The notes beneath the pieces are model-generated. The model saw nothing but the letters and a program-made list of their open reading frames with translations. It was not told the DNA's origin and did no database searches. A stretch of DNA of 64,000 nt from Corynebacterium pseudotuberculosis (lineage in GTDB: Bacteria; Actinomycetota; Actinomycetes; Mycobacteriales; Mycobacteriaceae). How positions within the stretch are numbered: the stretch's first letter is position 1; the number at the start of each line of letters is the position of its first letter. Positions 1 through 8,787 of the stretch are shown here, piece by piece. Position numbers and translations under genes: made by a program. The stretch lies in NCBI RefSeq assembly GCF_002155265.1, contig NZ_CP021251.1:1550001-1614000 (forward strand), read 5' to 3'.

Positions 1-462
1 CTTGATACCTGGGAGATTCTTGATCGAGAATCTCGTGAGATTGTCATTGGCCGAGACCTTAAAGATGGCGCCCCGTTAAGTGGTGGTTCTGAGTTTGACG
101 CAGCAGATTTTCATGCTGTTGATGAATATGGGCTTCCTAAAATTGACCCTCGGTCTCATATGGCCTTGGCGGCTCCACCTTCTGATACTCCTGATCAGAA
201 GATTCAGCGCCGAGCTTATTCCTATGATGAAGCGCCTATTCCAGGTTCTGGGCAACTATCCAATGTGGGATTAGTATTTTGTTGCTTCCAAAAAGACCCT
301 AGGAAACAATTTATCCCTATTCAACAGCGCCTTAATGATTCAGATCGGTTAAATGAATGGACTACCCATATTGGATCAGCTGTGTATGCAATTGTGCCGG
401 GAACATCCGAGGAGAGCGGGAGCAAAAAACGCTACTGGGGAGCTGCTCTCTTTGAATCCTAA
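1..462 (+). CDS. Dyp-type heme peroxidase (C-terminal part)
   Basis: The window opens inside this gene; about 153 C-terminal residues are visible. They match the end of dye-decolorizing peroxidases of the EfeB/YcdB class: a heme-proximal histidine in DPRSHMALA, the RRAYSYDE segment, and the GLVFCCFQKDPRKQFIPIQ stretch followed by DRLNEWTTHIGSAVYAIVPG. Family members bind heme b and use peroxide; EfeB types act outside the membrane and have been linked to iron from heme. The N-terminus, any Tat signal and possible efeUO partners lie outside the window, so the subclass is inferred. A gap of about 234 bp separates it from thrS. No strong terminator was recognised after the stop. Confidence 0.85.
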   Translation, partial: LDTWEILDRESREIVIGRDLKDGAPLSGGSEFDAADFHAVDEYGLPKIDPRSHMALAAPPSDTPDQKIQRRAYSYDEAPIPGSGQLSNVGLVFCCFQKDPRKQFIPIQQRLNDSDRLNEWTTHIGSAVYAIVPGTSEESGSKKRYWGAALFES

Positions 463-696
463 CAACTAGCTGTAGGATAGGAGCCGAGCGTCGGTAAGCA
501 TTGGTGTGATACATCTGCAGTTATGCTCGCATGGGGGCTGTACTTGAGAAATAGTTCTTTTTAGGTGCAGCCTTGTGCGGGCATTTTCTTAACTAGCAAA
601 ACTTTTCATATCCAGTTTTGGCCTTCGCCGTATTTACAGCCCACGCGTCCAGGTATGACGCTGAGCATGAGCGCAAGTAAGGAGCGCATTTTTATA

Positions 697-2766
697 ATGG
701 CACATCTCATCGAGGCGACGCCTAATCTGCATCAACCGTTCATGGTTCCCGCAGGAGTAGCAGCAGGTGCTGCTATGCGAGAGCTTGAGCTGCCCAATAA
801 GGGGCCAGAAGCAATTGTCTGCGTGAAGGACTCCGAAGGAACTCTGAGGGACCTTTCCTTTATTCCTGAAAGAGACATGCAGGTAACCCCTGTACCGGCA
901 AACACGGAGGAGGGGCGTGAAGTCATCCGCCATTCGTGTACTCACGTGCTGGCGCAGGCGGTGCAGGCTGAGTTCCCTGGGACAAAACTAGGCATTGGCC
1001 CGGCAATCGAGAACGGCTTCTACTACGACTTTGATGTTGCAGAGCCTTTTACCCCAGAGGATCTGAAGCGCATTGAAAAGCGGATGAAGAAGATCATCAA
1101 GCAGGGACAAAAGTTTGAGCGTCGTACTTTTGCCTCTGTGGAGGAAGCGTCGGAAGCTCTTAAAAATGAGCCCTATAAGCTTGAATTGATTCGGGATAAA
1201 GGCAACGTTGACCCTGATTCCGATGAAGCTACTGAAGTCGGCGCGGGCGACCTGACGGGTTACTACAATCTCAACCCGCGTACGGGAGAGGTCGACTGGT
1301 ATGACCTCTGCCGTGGCCCTCATGTGCCTACTACCAAGTATATTCCGGCTTTTTCTCTTACCAGGTCTTCCGCGGCGTACTGGCGCGGAGATCAATCTTT
1401 GGCTGATTTGCAGCGGATTTATGGCACTGCATGGGAGTCCAAAGAGGCTCTTGAAGAATACCAAACGATGATGGCAGAGGCTGAGAAGCGAGACCATCGG
1501 CGTCTAGGCGCTGAACTTGACTTGTTCAGCTTCCCTGATGAGATAGGTTCGGGATTCCCGGTATTTCATCCCAACGGTGGAGTTGTGCGCCTGGAGATGG
1601 AGGAACACTCCCGCAGACGACATATTGCAGCGGGATACTCTTTTGTTAATACTCCGCACATCACCAAGGGTGATCTGTTTAAAAAGTCTGGTCACCTAGA
1701 CTTTTATGCCGATGGAATGTTTCCTCCTATGCAACTTGATGGTGAAATTGATGAGGACGGAAACGTTACTAAGCAAGCGCAGGATTACTACGCTAAGCCG
1801 ATGAACTGTCCGATGCACAATCTCATTTTTGCGTCGCGAGGACGGTCGTATCGTGAATTGCCTCTCCGACTTTTTGAGTTTGGAACGGTTTATCGCTATG
1901 AGAAATCGGGAGTTATTCACGGTTTGACCCGTGCACGTGGGTTTACGCAGGACGACGCCCACATTTATTGCACGGAAGACCAGCTGGAAGCGGAGCTCAC
2001 TTCGGTTCTAGACTTCATTATTTCGTTGCTCAAAGACTATGGGCTTGATGATTTCTACTTGGAATTGTCTACAAAAGACCCAAATAAGTTTGTTGGATCG
2101 GATGAAATTTGGGATCTGTCAACCTCGATTTTGGAGCGCGTGGCCACTCAGTCCGGTCTTGAGCTGGTTCCTGATCCGGCAGGCGCTGCATTCTACGGAC
2201 CAAAGATTTCTGTCCAGGCTCGTGATGCGATTGGACGTACGTGGCAGATGTCTACGGTGCAATTGGACTTTAACCTGCCGGAGCGCTTCAACTTAGAGTA
2301 CACAGCTCCTGATGGCAGTAAGCGTCGACCGATTATGATCCACCGGGCTCTTTTTGGTTCCATTGAACGCTTCTTTGGCGTGCTCTTAGAACATTATGCT
2401 GGTGCTTTCCCAGCTTGGTTAGCTCCGCACCAAGTTATCGGTATCCCCGTGGCTGATGCTTTTGTGGATCACCTTGAAGAAATGATGGCGCAGCTACGTC
2501 AACGAGGCATTCGTGCAGATGTGGATACTTCTGATGACCGCATGCAGAAGAAGATCCGTAATCACACCACAGGTAAGGTTCCTTTTATGGTTCTTGCCGG
2601 TGCTCGTGACGTTGAGGCTGGCGCTGTTAGCTTCCGGTTCCTGGACGGAACTCAGGTTAACGGAGTTCCAGTAGAAAAGGCTGTAGAGATTATCGACCAG
2701 TGGATTCGTTCACGGAACAATGATCAACCAACAGAGGAATCAGTAAGCGCTCTGATTCTTGATTAA
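697..2766 (+). CDS. thrS: Threonyl-tRNA synthetase
   Basis: Class II synthetase that charges tRNA-Thr in the cytoplasm. The 689-residue protein has the N-terminal TGS/editing region, then the catalytic core: motif 2 with [24 protein letters not shown], the zinc-site cysteine in PMNCPMHN, motif 3 near [16 protein letters not shown], and the C-terminal anticodon-binding domain (ending near residue 670). The open frame extends upstream to 565, but the ATG at 697 is preferred because AAGGAG lies 12 nt upstream and the family homology begins there. The order thrS, HIT protein, pgsA, acyltransferase, pimA is the same as in Mycobacterium tuberculosis (Rv2614c to Rv2610c). A long hairpin follows the stop codon. 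Confidence 0.97.
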   Translation: MAHLIEATPNLHQPFMVPAGVAAGAAMRELELPNKGPEAIVCVKDSEGTLRDLSFIPERDMQVTPVPANTEEGREVIRHSCTHVLAQAVQAEFPGTKLGIGPAIENGFYYDFDVAEPFTPEDLKRIEKRMKKIIKQGQKFERRTFASVEEASEALKNEPYKLELIRDKGNVDPDSDEATEVGAGDLTGYYNLNPRTGEVDWYDLCRGPHVPTTKYIPAFSLTRSSAAYWRGDQSLADLQRIYGTAWESKEALEEYQTMMAEAEKRDHRRLGAELDLFSFPDEIGSGFPVFHPNGGVVRLEMEEHSRRRHIAAGYSFVNTPHITKGDLFKKSGHLDFYADGMFPPMQLDGEIDEDGNVTKQAQDYYAKPMNCPMHNLIFASRGRSYRELPLRLFEFGTVYRYEKSGVIHGLTRARGFTQDDAHIYCTEDQLEAELTSVLDFIISLLKDYGLDDFYLELSTKDPNKFVGSDEIWDLSTSILERVATQSGLELVPDPAGAAFYGPKISVQARDAIGRTWQMSTVQLDFNLPERFNLEYTAPDGSKRRPIMIHRALFGSIERFFGVLLEHYAGAFPAWLAPHQVIGIPVADAFVDHLEEMMAQLRQRGIRADVDTSDDRMQKKIRNHTTGKVPFMVLAGARDVEAGAVSFRFLDGTQVNGVPVEKAVEIIDQWIRSRNNDQPTEESVSALILD

Positions 2767-2798
2767 AGAATCAGGCTACTGATATTGGATGGTTTTAT

Positions 2799-2855
2799 CA
2801 GAAACACCGTAACCGCCGAGCCCATTTTGTAAGGTAAGCGACTACGGTGTTTCTG
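2799..2855 (+). terminator. Hairpin after thrS
   Basis: A perfect 13-bp stem pairs 2799-2811 (CAGAAACACCGTA) with 2843-2855, around a 31-nt loop. No run of T follows, so termination may be weak or the hairpin may protect or process the mRNA between thrS and the HIT gene. Confidence 0.5.
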
Positions 2856-2925
2856 TAGGTTGTAAAGCCGTTGTTATATACAGCTGAGCTTACGTAGTTT
2901 GTGGATGCTGAAGGAGTTCGCGGAT

Positions 2926-3519
2926 ATGCCCTCGTATGGGGAAAACGAGACGTACACAGATCAAGGTGTTGGTGTATCCGACGGCCTAGAGCGACTGTGG
3001 GCGCCGTACCGAATGTCCTATATCCGTAACGATGGCTCCGGAAAACAGCGTAATGCCAGTGATCGGATAACTAATCCGTTTATCCGCATTCCTGAGCTTA
3101 GCGACGAAGAAGGATTGATCGTTGCTCGCGGAGAGCTTGTCTATTGCGTGCTCAATTTGTTCCCATACAATTCCGGTCACATGATGGTCGTTCCTTATCG
3201 GCAAGAGCGAAACTTAGAAGACCTCACCGCGGCGGAATCCACAGAGCTTTTTTCTTTCGCTCAGGCTGCAATTAAAGTGCTTAAGAGTGTCTCTGCTCCC
3301 GATGCCATTAATCTCGGTTTCAACTTAGGGAAAGCGTCGGGAGGTTCCGTGGGAGAACATTTGCATATGCATATTGTTCCGCGATGGACAGGCGATGCAA
3401 ACTTTATGACGATCATTGACGGAACAAAGGTACTGCCTCAGCTTCTGCGGGATACTCGTTCGCTCCTCGCACAAGCATGGGATGAGATGGAAGGAATTCC
3501 TGGAGTCGCACATGCTTAG
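2926..3519 (+). CDS. HIT-family diadenosine tetraphosphate (Ap4A) phosphorylase
   Basis: Histidine-triad hydrolase/transferase of 197 residues. The triad HxHxH is at residues 145-149 (EHLHMHIVPRW), and the nucleotide-binding region includes LNLFPYNSGHMMVVPYR. In position and sequence it corresponds to M. tuberculosis Rv2613c, which is known as an Ap4A phosphorylase that splits Ap4A with phosphate into ATP and ADP. The ATG at 2926 is chosen over an in-frame upstream TTG because AAGGAG sits 9 nt before it. The stop lies inside the start of pgsA, so the two are translationally coupled. Functional assignment is by orthology; the HIT fold itself is clear. Confidence 0.88.
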   Translation: MPSYGENETYTDQGVGVSDGLERLWAPYRMSYIRNDGSGKQRNASDRITNPFIRIPELSDEEGLIVARGELVYCVLNLFPYNSGHMMVVPYRQERNLEDLTAAESTELFSFAQAAIKVLKSVSAPDAINLGFNLGKASGGSVGEHLHMHIVPRWTGDANFMTIIDGTKVLPQLLRDTRSLLAQAWDEMEGIPGVAHA

Positions 3520-4201
3520 TGTTCATGGTAGAAAACCTGCAGCTGTTATCGTTGAACCAGTTGCGCAGTGTTTCAGCAAAATGGGGTTATCTCCCAATAG
3601 CGTTACTGTGTTGGGCACAGTAATCACCGTAGCCATCGCAGTCTTTTTGATACCCACCGGTCATTTGGTGGCCGCCGCGTTATTGTCGGGCCTTTTCGCG
3701 GCCTTTGACATGGTAGATGGGACTATGGCCCGTATGCGGGGCGGCGGAACAAAATTTGGAGCGACTCTCGATGCCTCATGTGACCGCATCACCGATGGAG
3801 CACTCTTTGGCGCTATCACGTGGTGGCTTGTCTATAGCTACAACGCCCATAAAACATTGGTGGCGGCGTCTCTGATTGTGCTCGTTTGTTCGCAGGTAAT
3901 CTCCTACGTTAAAGCCAGGGGAGAGGCCAGCGGATTTTCGATGGTTGGCGGGCTTGTGGAGCGCCCTGAGCGTCTTATTATTGGGTTGATTGGAATCGGC
4001 CTGACAGGCTTTGGCGTTCCATTTGCCATAGACATAGCACTGTGGATTCTTGCTATAGGCAGTATTTTTACGGTAGGTCAAAGACTGTTTATTGCGTCTC
4101 GGTCAGAATTTGCTCAAGATAAGATTGCTCCTCCTGCTGGGGCGAAAGAACAGCCGCGTGGGCGTGTTGTTGATGCTGGAGTTTCCCAGGAAGACGCATG
4201 A
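3512..4201 (+). CDS. pgsA: Phosphatidylinositol phosphate synthase (CDP-alcohol phosphotransferase)
   Basis: Membrane enzyme of 229 residues, orthologous to mycobacterial PgsA1 (Rv2612c), which joins CDP-diacylglycerol with inositol-3-phosphate to give phosphatidylinositol phosphate. The full signature D-x2-D-G-x2-A-R-x8-G-x3-D-x3-D is present: D66, D69, G70, A73, R74, G83, D87 and D91. Hydrophobic segments near residues 32-62 and through 105-205 fit a six-helix integral membrane protein. The ATG at 3512 overlaps the last 8 bases of the HIT gene. The next gene begins within the stop (ATGA). The older name 'phosphatidylglycerophosphate synthase-like' would be wrong here given the PIM operon context. 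Confidence 0.92.
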   Translation: MLSVHGRKPAAVIVEPVAQCFSKMGLSPNSVTVLGTVITVAIAVFLIPTGHLVAAALLSGLFAAFDMVDGTMARMRGGGTKFGATLDASCDRITDGALFGAITWWLVYSYNAHKTLVAASLIVLVCSQVISYVKARGEASGFSMVGGLVERPERLIIGLIGIGLTGFGVPFAIDIALWILAIGSIFTVGQRLFIASRSEFAQDKIAPPAGAKEQPRGRVVDAGVSQEDA

Positions 4202-5115
4202 GCGGCAGCACATCTTGGCGGGCACAAGTAGTAGAACAAGCGATAGCATGGGGGTATCGCGCTGGTTGGGCGGTAGTTCGGATGCTGCCCAGTCGGATGG
4301 CCGATTCCATTTTTGTCTTTGGTGCTGATGCTATCTCTCAGCATGGCGCGGGGATGAATCAACTGAGGAAAAACCTGACGAGGGTCGTAGGCGCTGAGAA
4401 TGTAACTAAGAGTCTAGTTCGGACTTCAATGCGCTCCTACGCGAGATATTGGAAAGAAGCTTTCTGTCTTCCTAGCATGGTAGGGGATCCTCGCGTGATG
4501 CGACGCTTGGATACCGCTATGCAAGGTAAAGAAGCTTTAGAAGCTTCTGTGCGTTCGGGACGCGGGGTGATCATAGTCCTGCCGCATTCGGGTAATTGGG
4601 ACATGGCCGGAATGTACCTTGCCCATGCGTTTGGTCCTTTTACTACGGTGGCCGAACGGATTAAGCCGGAAAGCCTTTATCGAGCATTCGTAACTTTTCG
4701 GGAGACCTTGGGGTTTGAGGTTTTACCTTTAACCGGTGGCGTGGCCCCTTTTTCTGTGTTGAAAAACAGATTGATTGATGGCGGCATTGTGTGTTTGCTG
4801 GGAGAACGCGACCTGCGAAAAACAGGAATTAACGTAGAATTTTTCGGCGAGCAAGCACGGATGCCGGCAGGGCCTGTAAAACTGGCCATGGAAACCGGGG
4901 CTGCACTCCATGTTGGACACGTGTGGTTTGAAGATGACGGCTGGGGATTAAGTATTTCTCCAGAAGTACAAGTTACTGATGCGAGTTCGACAGTGCAGCG
5001 CGTTGCTGACATAATGCAGGAGAATATCTCAGCTCATCCCGAAGATTGGCATGTGCTACAACCACTGTGGATTGCGGACCTGAACCAAGATCGTTTTGAA
5101 GCTGGATTGGCCTAG
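4198..5115 (+). CDS. Phosphatidylinositol mannoside acyltransferase (LpxL/HtrB-like)
   Basis: Acyltransferase of 305 residues with the HX4D catalytic motif (HSGNWD near residue 130) and the conserved downstream LLGERD block, typical of the LpxL/HtrB-like family. In mycobacteria the gene at this place (Rv2611c, PatA) transfers palmitate to the mannose of PIM at the cytoplasmic face of the membrane. The start overlaps pgsA by ATGA, implying coupled translation, and pimA follows 92 bp later. Assignment as the PIM acyltransferase comes from the motif plus the conserved operon; substrate chain length cannot be read from sequence. Confidence 0.9.
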   Translation: MSGSTSWRAQVVEQAIAWGYRAGWAVVRMLPSRMADSIFVFGADAISQHGAGMNQLRKNLTRVVGAENVTKSLVRTSMRSYARYWKEAFCLPSMVGDPRVMRRLDTAMQGKEALEASVRSGRGVIIVLPHSGNWDMAGMYLAHAFGPFTTVAERIKPESLYRAFVTFRETLGFEVLPLTGGVAPFSVLKNRLIDGGIVCLLGERDLRKTGINVEFFGEQARMPAGPVKLAMETGAALHVGHVWFEDDGWGLSISPEVQVTDASSTVQRVADIMQENISAHPEDWHVLQPLWIADLNQDRFEAGLA

Positions 5116-5207
5116 CCCATCAGATAGTAGGGGCGTTGTTTGCGCCAGTGCTATGTCTTAAAAGACTGCTTAGATGACCAAAAGCCTATTGGAACAGAGG
5201 AAGATAC

Positions 5208-6308
5208 ATGCGCATAGGAATTGTGTGCCCCTATTCCTTTGATGAACCAGGTGGCGTTCAATCTCATATTCTTGACCTCGCGCGTAAGCTTATACAGATG
5301 GGGCACTACGTTGGTGTGATTGGCCCTTGCTCAGACTCAACGAATGTGCCTGATTTTGTGACAAAAGGTGGTCGCTCGTGGCCGATTCCTTATAATGGCT
5401 CGGTAGCGCGGCTGTCTTTTAGCCCAAAGACTTTTAGGCAGATACGTGAGTTTATTCAGGAGGGGAACTTTGACGTACTCCACATCCATGAGCCAAACTC
5501 TCCGAGTTTTTCTTTAGCCGCGTTGAAGGTGGCACAGGGGCCGATTGTGGCCACCTATCATGCGTCGAGTAGCAAGTCGACGCTTCTGACGCTTGCTTTA
5601 CCGTTCTTGCGTGGTTCGTTGGAGAAAATCCGTGGAGGAATTGCGGTGTCTGAAATGGCCCGCCGTTGGCAGGTGCAAATGCTGGGAGGTGATCCCGTGT
5701 CTATCCCCAATGGGGTGGACACATCGCTTTTTGCGCAGGCTCGCAAAGATGTTTTTCTTAAAAATACAAAGGATCCAGTGGAAATCGTCTTTCTGGGGCG
5801 TATCGACGAACCACGAAAAGGTTTAGACATCCTTTTACAGGCTATAGACCAGCTTGATTGCCGCGTCCACGTCACTGTTATCGGTGGCGGAGCACCGCGT
5901 TCTAATACAGAGGCTGTGGAGTTTGTCGGGAGGGTCTCAGAGGAACGGAAAGCTGAAATTTTGGGCGCAGCTGATATTTATGTTGCGCCTAACACCGGAG
6001 GCGAGAGCTTTGGTATCGTGCTGGTCGAGGCAATGGCCGCTGGTTGCGCAGTGGTTGCAAGTGACCTAGAGGCTTTTCACGCAGTATGTGATGCAGATTC
6101 TCCTACACCAGCTGGATTGTTGTTCCATAACGGGGATGCTTCTGCGCTGGCGGATGCGCTGCGGTTACTTATACATTCCCCAGAGCGTAGAGAACAACTA
6201 GCTAGAGCCGGTGAGACTAGAGCAAGTCAATATGACTGGGAGCGGATTGCCTCTGAAATAGTCCGGGTTTATGAGACTGTTGCTGATGGCACGAAAGTAG
6301 AGATCTGA
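5208..6308 (+). CDS. pimA: Phosphatidylinositol alpha-mannosyltransferase
   Basis: GT4-family, GT-B fold glycosyltransferase of 366 residues that transfers mannose from GDP-mannose to the 2-position of phosphatidylinositol, the first committed step of PIM, LM and LAM-type lipoglycan synthesis on the inner membrane leaflet. The N-terminal FDEPGGVQSHILDLARKL loop and the C-terminal donor-site motif GESFGIVLVEAMAAG (about residues 265-280, the E-x7-E motif) are intact. GGAAGA lies ahead of the ATG at 5208. The length equals that of other corynebacterial and mycobacterial PimA proteins. A short membrane protein gene follows 5 nt after the stop. Confidence 0.95.
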   Translation: MRIGIVCPYSFDEPGGVQSHILDLARKLIQMGHYVGVIGPCSDSTNVPDFVTKGGRSWPIPYNGSVARLSFSPKTFRQIREFIQEGNFDVLHIHEPNSPSFSLAALKVAQGPIVATYHASSSKSTLLTLALPFLRGSLEKIRGGIAVSEMARRWQVQMLGGDPVSIPNGVDTSLFAQARKDVFLKNTKDPVEIVFLGRIDEPRKGLDILLQAIDQLDCRVHVTVIGGGAPRSNTEAVEFVGRVSEERKAEILGAADIYVAPNTGGESFGIVLVEAMAAGCAVVASDLEAFHAVCDADSPTPAGLLFHNGDASALADALRLLIHSPERREQLARAGETRASQYDWERIASEIVRVYETVADGTKVEI

Positions 6309-6313
6309 TTGCT

Positions 6314-6772
6314 ATGACCACCATATTGATGATAGTTATTGCGGTCCTGCTCACTTTTATCGTGGTGTGGGCATGGATGATGGCACAGAGGCTGAACCGT
6401 CTGCATATCCGCACAGATTCTGCGTTGCAAGCATTGCAGGCGGCTCTTGACCGGCGTGCCGCGCTGGTAGCTGCATTACATCCTGAGACAGTGTTGGAAG
6501 CTCAGGCGGCTCAGAAAATTCAACTTGGGTATGAGACGTTTGCTGATCGAGCGGAAAAAGAGCGGGTAATTTCTGCCCGGATTGCCGCGATTGGAGAGTC
6601 TGCGGAACCGATGATCGTTGATGCGGAAACTCGTCTTTCTTTAGCGCACCGCTTTTATAATGACGCTGTTGCGGATACCCGCGCATTACGAACGCGAACG
6701 CTCGTGCGTTGGTTGCGGCTAGGAGGTACAGCGAAGCTTCCCGAATTTTTCGAATTCGCCGATTATTCATAA
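6314..6772 (+). CDS. LemA-like small membrane protein, Rv2609c N-terminal-type
   Basis: Protein of 152 residues with one N-terminal transmembrane helix (about residues 3-25) and a helical, charged remainder. The pieces RTDSALQALQAALDRRAALV and RFYNDAVADTRALR resemble the antiparallel-helix core of LemA proteins. It is tightly linked to pimA (5 nt). In M. tuberculosis the gene here, Rv2609c, is a longer membrane protein with a MutT/Nudix domain; no Nudix box is visible in this shorter protein. Its function is unknown; co-transcription suggests a role near the PIM-synthesis membrane complex, but that is only context. It converges on bioF with 15 bp between stops. Confidence 0.7.
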   Translation: MTTILMIVIAVLLTFIVVWAWMMAQRLNRLHIRTDSALQALQAALDRRAALVAALHPETVLEAQAAQKIQLGYETFADRAEKERVISARIAAIGESAEPMIVDAETRLSLAHRFYNDAVADTRALRTRTLVRWLRLGGTAKLPEFFEFADYS

Positions 6773-6787
6773 GCCGGCAACAACAAT

Positions 6788-7999
6788 TTAGTGATTCTGC
6801 GGCATCAGCCGCTGGATGGCCTCAGCAAGTCGCCTTAATTGCTGAGTAGTGTGGGCTGCGGTTAGCGTGACTCTCAAGAGCGCTGATCGCCGGGCTACAG
6901 TGGGATATCTGATAGCGGGTACAAAGAATCCTTCATCGGCAAGTGATTGCGAGATGCTTACAGCACGTGCGGAATCACCTACATGGATAGGGATGATGGG
7001 CGTTTGGGATACCGGGATACCCAGGAGTCGGCTGAAATATACGATGTTGTTGTGTAAAGCCTCTAAACGCTCAGGCTCATCCTCAATGACTGAAAGAGCG
7101 GCAGCTACACTGGCAACAGTCGCAGGTGTTGGCGACGTAGAAAAGACGTAGCTTCGCGCTCTATTCCGCAATAAGGTTGCCACCTCATGATTGCATAGGA
7201 CAAAGCCGCCTTCGGAGCCTAGGGCTTTGCTTGCAGTGCCGATGAGAATTTCACGAGTAGAATCGATGCCAGTTTTTTCAGTAATACCTTTTCCCGTGGG
7301 GCCTAGTGCTCCGACCCCGTGGGCGTCGTCAAGCAAAAGCCAAGCGCTATGTTTGTTACAGAGCGCGCGTAAATCATTAATATGCGCGGTTTCGCCGGTC
7401 ATGGAAAAAACGGCATCGCTGATAACCAGGGCATGCGGTGTCCTGCAGTCTTTGAGCATGCGCTCGAGTGTCGGCATATCGTTGTGCGGATACACGCATA
7501 CCTGAGCCTTGGACATCCGGCATCCGTCAATAATGGATGCATGGTTGAGCTCATCTGAGTACACGGTGGTTGATGCTGTGGCAATTGTGGCGATTGTAGA
7601 AAGATTAGCTTGGTAGCCGGTCGCAAAAAATACAGCATCCTCAACGCCAAAGAACGTTGCGAGTTGTTGCTCTAAAGCGGAGTGGAGATTGGTGCCTGTG
7701 GTAAGCCTGCTCCCTCCGGATCCTGTGCCAAAATCATGAATAGCCTGGATGGCAGCTTCTTGCACCGCTGGGTGAACTGATAATCCGAGATAGTCAGAAG
7801 AAGCAAACAAACACATCTCCGCGCCCTCTATAAGGGTTAGCGGCGTTTGCGGCCCATCGAATCGTGCTGGAGTTCGTAATAGTCCTTGATCAGACCAACA
7901 ACGATTTTTCTCTCCCGCAAACTCTCCGAGAGGGGAGAAAACTGTTGTACGACCTGGATGCGCAGATGCTGCGGGATGCTGAGAGTCAGGGAGAGTCAT
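6788..7999 (-). CDS. bioF: 8-amino-7-oxononanoate synthase
   Basis: PLP-dependent alpha-oxoamine synthase of 403 residues that condenses pimeloyl-CoA with L-alanine to KAPA in biotin synthesis. Visible landmarks are GTGSGGSRLTTGT, the aspartate loop LLLDDAHGVGALG, and the PLP lysine K258 in GTASKALGSEGG. The first ~60 residues carry the usual N-terminal substrate region. Its ATG overlaps the bioW stop (ATGA), so bioW and bioF form a coupled pair transcribed from one promoter near 8740. Many corynebacteria lack bioF and need biotin; this pair would let the cell start from pimelate. The later genes bioA, bioD and bioB are not in the window. Confidence 0.93.
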   Translation of the reverse strand: MTLPDSQHPAASAHPGRTTVFSPLGEFAGEKNRCWSDQGLLRTPARFDGPQTPLTLIEGAEMCLFASSDYLGLSVHPAVQEAAIQAIHDFGTGSGGSRLTTGTNLHSALEQQLATFFGVEDAVFFATGYQANLSTIATIATASTTVYSDELNHASIIDGCRMSKAQVCVYPHNDMPTLERMLKDCRTPHALVISDAVFSMTGETAHINDLRALCNKHSAWLLLDDAHGVGALGPTGKGITEKTGIDSTREILIGTASKALGSEGGFVLCNHEVATLLRNRARSYVFSTSPTPATVASVAAALSVIEDEPERLEALHNNIVYFSRLLGIPVSQTPIIPIHVGDSARAVSISQSLADEGFFVPAIRYPTVARRSALLRVTLTAAHTTQQLRRLAEAIQRLMPQNH

Positions 8000-8727
8000 A
8001 AAATTAAAACCGGGGTGTTCTCTATGTGATTGATTGCTGTGGCAACGCTTGCTTTCTCCGAATCTAAAATAAATACTCTTCCGCCTAAGGGAGAGCCCAA
8101 GCGCTTCATAGTATGTACACGAGTATAAACGCCGTTTAAAGAAACATACCCGGTGGTGTAATCGGGGTCGTCTGAAATGCAGATCTCTGCGATAATTCCC
8201 GGCGCACTCATAACCTTGGAAGATAGAATGAGCGCCTCGTGGTAGTGGTTTTTGCTTATTCCTATTTCTTTGTTGTCAGGCTTCGCCGAGATTGATGATG
8301 CGTCCCCGAAATTGGAGGCCCGGATACCTCTGTTGTGATCGGGTTCGAGTCGGCGAGCAGAGTGAGCATCTAATAGGATTGCCCCACGCATATTACGGAT
8401 TGTAAGAAGTAAATCTACGGCCTTCTGTGCAACTTCAGCAGAGCACACTGTAGTAAGTTGCTGTTGTACAAAGCCATGGGCATCGTGGCAGTCACGCGCT
8501 TGATACTCTCGTGTGAGAAGACGAGGCACACGTTGAATATCTGACTCGGGGATACTCTCTATTTTTGTGGTAATTGCGTCGGGGACGCCTTTGGCATGAT
8601 TCATGGCGCGTTCAACGAATTGTGCGGTCAGGCGGGGCACATCTGTGGGACAAGAAACAAGGGTTTCGGCCCCAGAGATATGTTGCCCCTGAAGACTTGC
8701 CCGCATCCTAACGCTGTAGAAGGTCAT
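7996..8727 (-). CDS. bioW: 6-carboxyhexanoate--CoA ligase (pimeloyl-CoA synthetase)
   Basis: Protein of 243 residues matching BioW, which activates pimelate with ATP and CoA to pimeloyl-CoA. The family N-terminus YSVRMRASLQGQHISGAE is clear, as are the RNMRGAILLDAHSARRLEPD block and the C-terminal GSPLGGRVFIL. The open frame could start at 8766, but that start would lie inside the promoter and operator; the ATG at 8727 sits 9 nt downstream of a perfect TATAAT, so the transcript is probably leaderless or almost so. No Shine-Dalgarno is seen. The stop overlaps the bioF start. Likely repressed by the TetR-type regulator BioQ through the palindrome at 8751-8767. Confidence 0.92.
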   Translation of the reverse strand: MTFYSVRMRASLQGQHISGAETLVSCPTDVPRLTAQFVERAMNHAKGVPDAITTKIESIPESDIQRVPRLLTREYQARDCHDAHGFVQQQLTTVCSAEVAQKAVDLLLTIRNMRGAILLDAHSARRLEPDHNRGIRASNFGDASSISAKPDNKEIGISKNHYHEALILSSKVMSAPGIIAEICISDDPDYTTGYVSLNGVYTRVHTMKRLGSPLGGRVFILDSEKASVATAINHIENTPVLIL

Positions 8728-8736
8728 AGTTGCGTA

Positions 8737-8767
8737 ATTATAAGCCACTAATTGAACGATGTTCAAT
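8737..8767 (-). promoter_or_regulatory. bioWF promoter with BioQ-like operator
   Basis: On the minus strand TTGAAC (8761-8766) and TATAAT (8737-8742) are separated by 18 bp, a near-consensus sigma-A promoter. The -35 is embedded in a 17-bp perfect palindrome ATTGAAC-GAT-GTTCAAT (8751-8767). The described C. glutamicum BioQ operator is TGAAC-N3-GTTAC, so this site differs by one base and is more symmetrical. Binding would block the -35. The operator also lies 20 bp after the stop of the upstream glycosyltransferase gene. Confidence 0.8.
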
Positions 8768-8787
8768 GATTTCTGGGTAGCCTGAAA

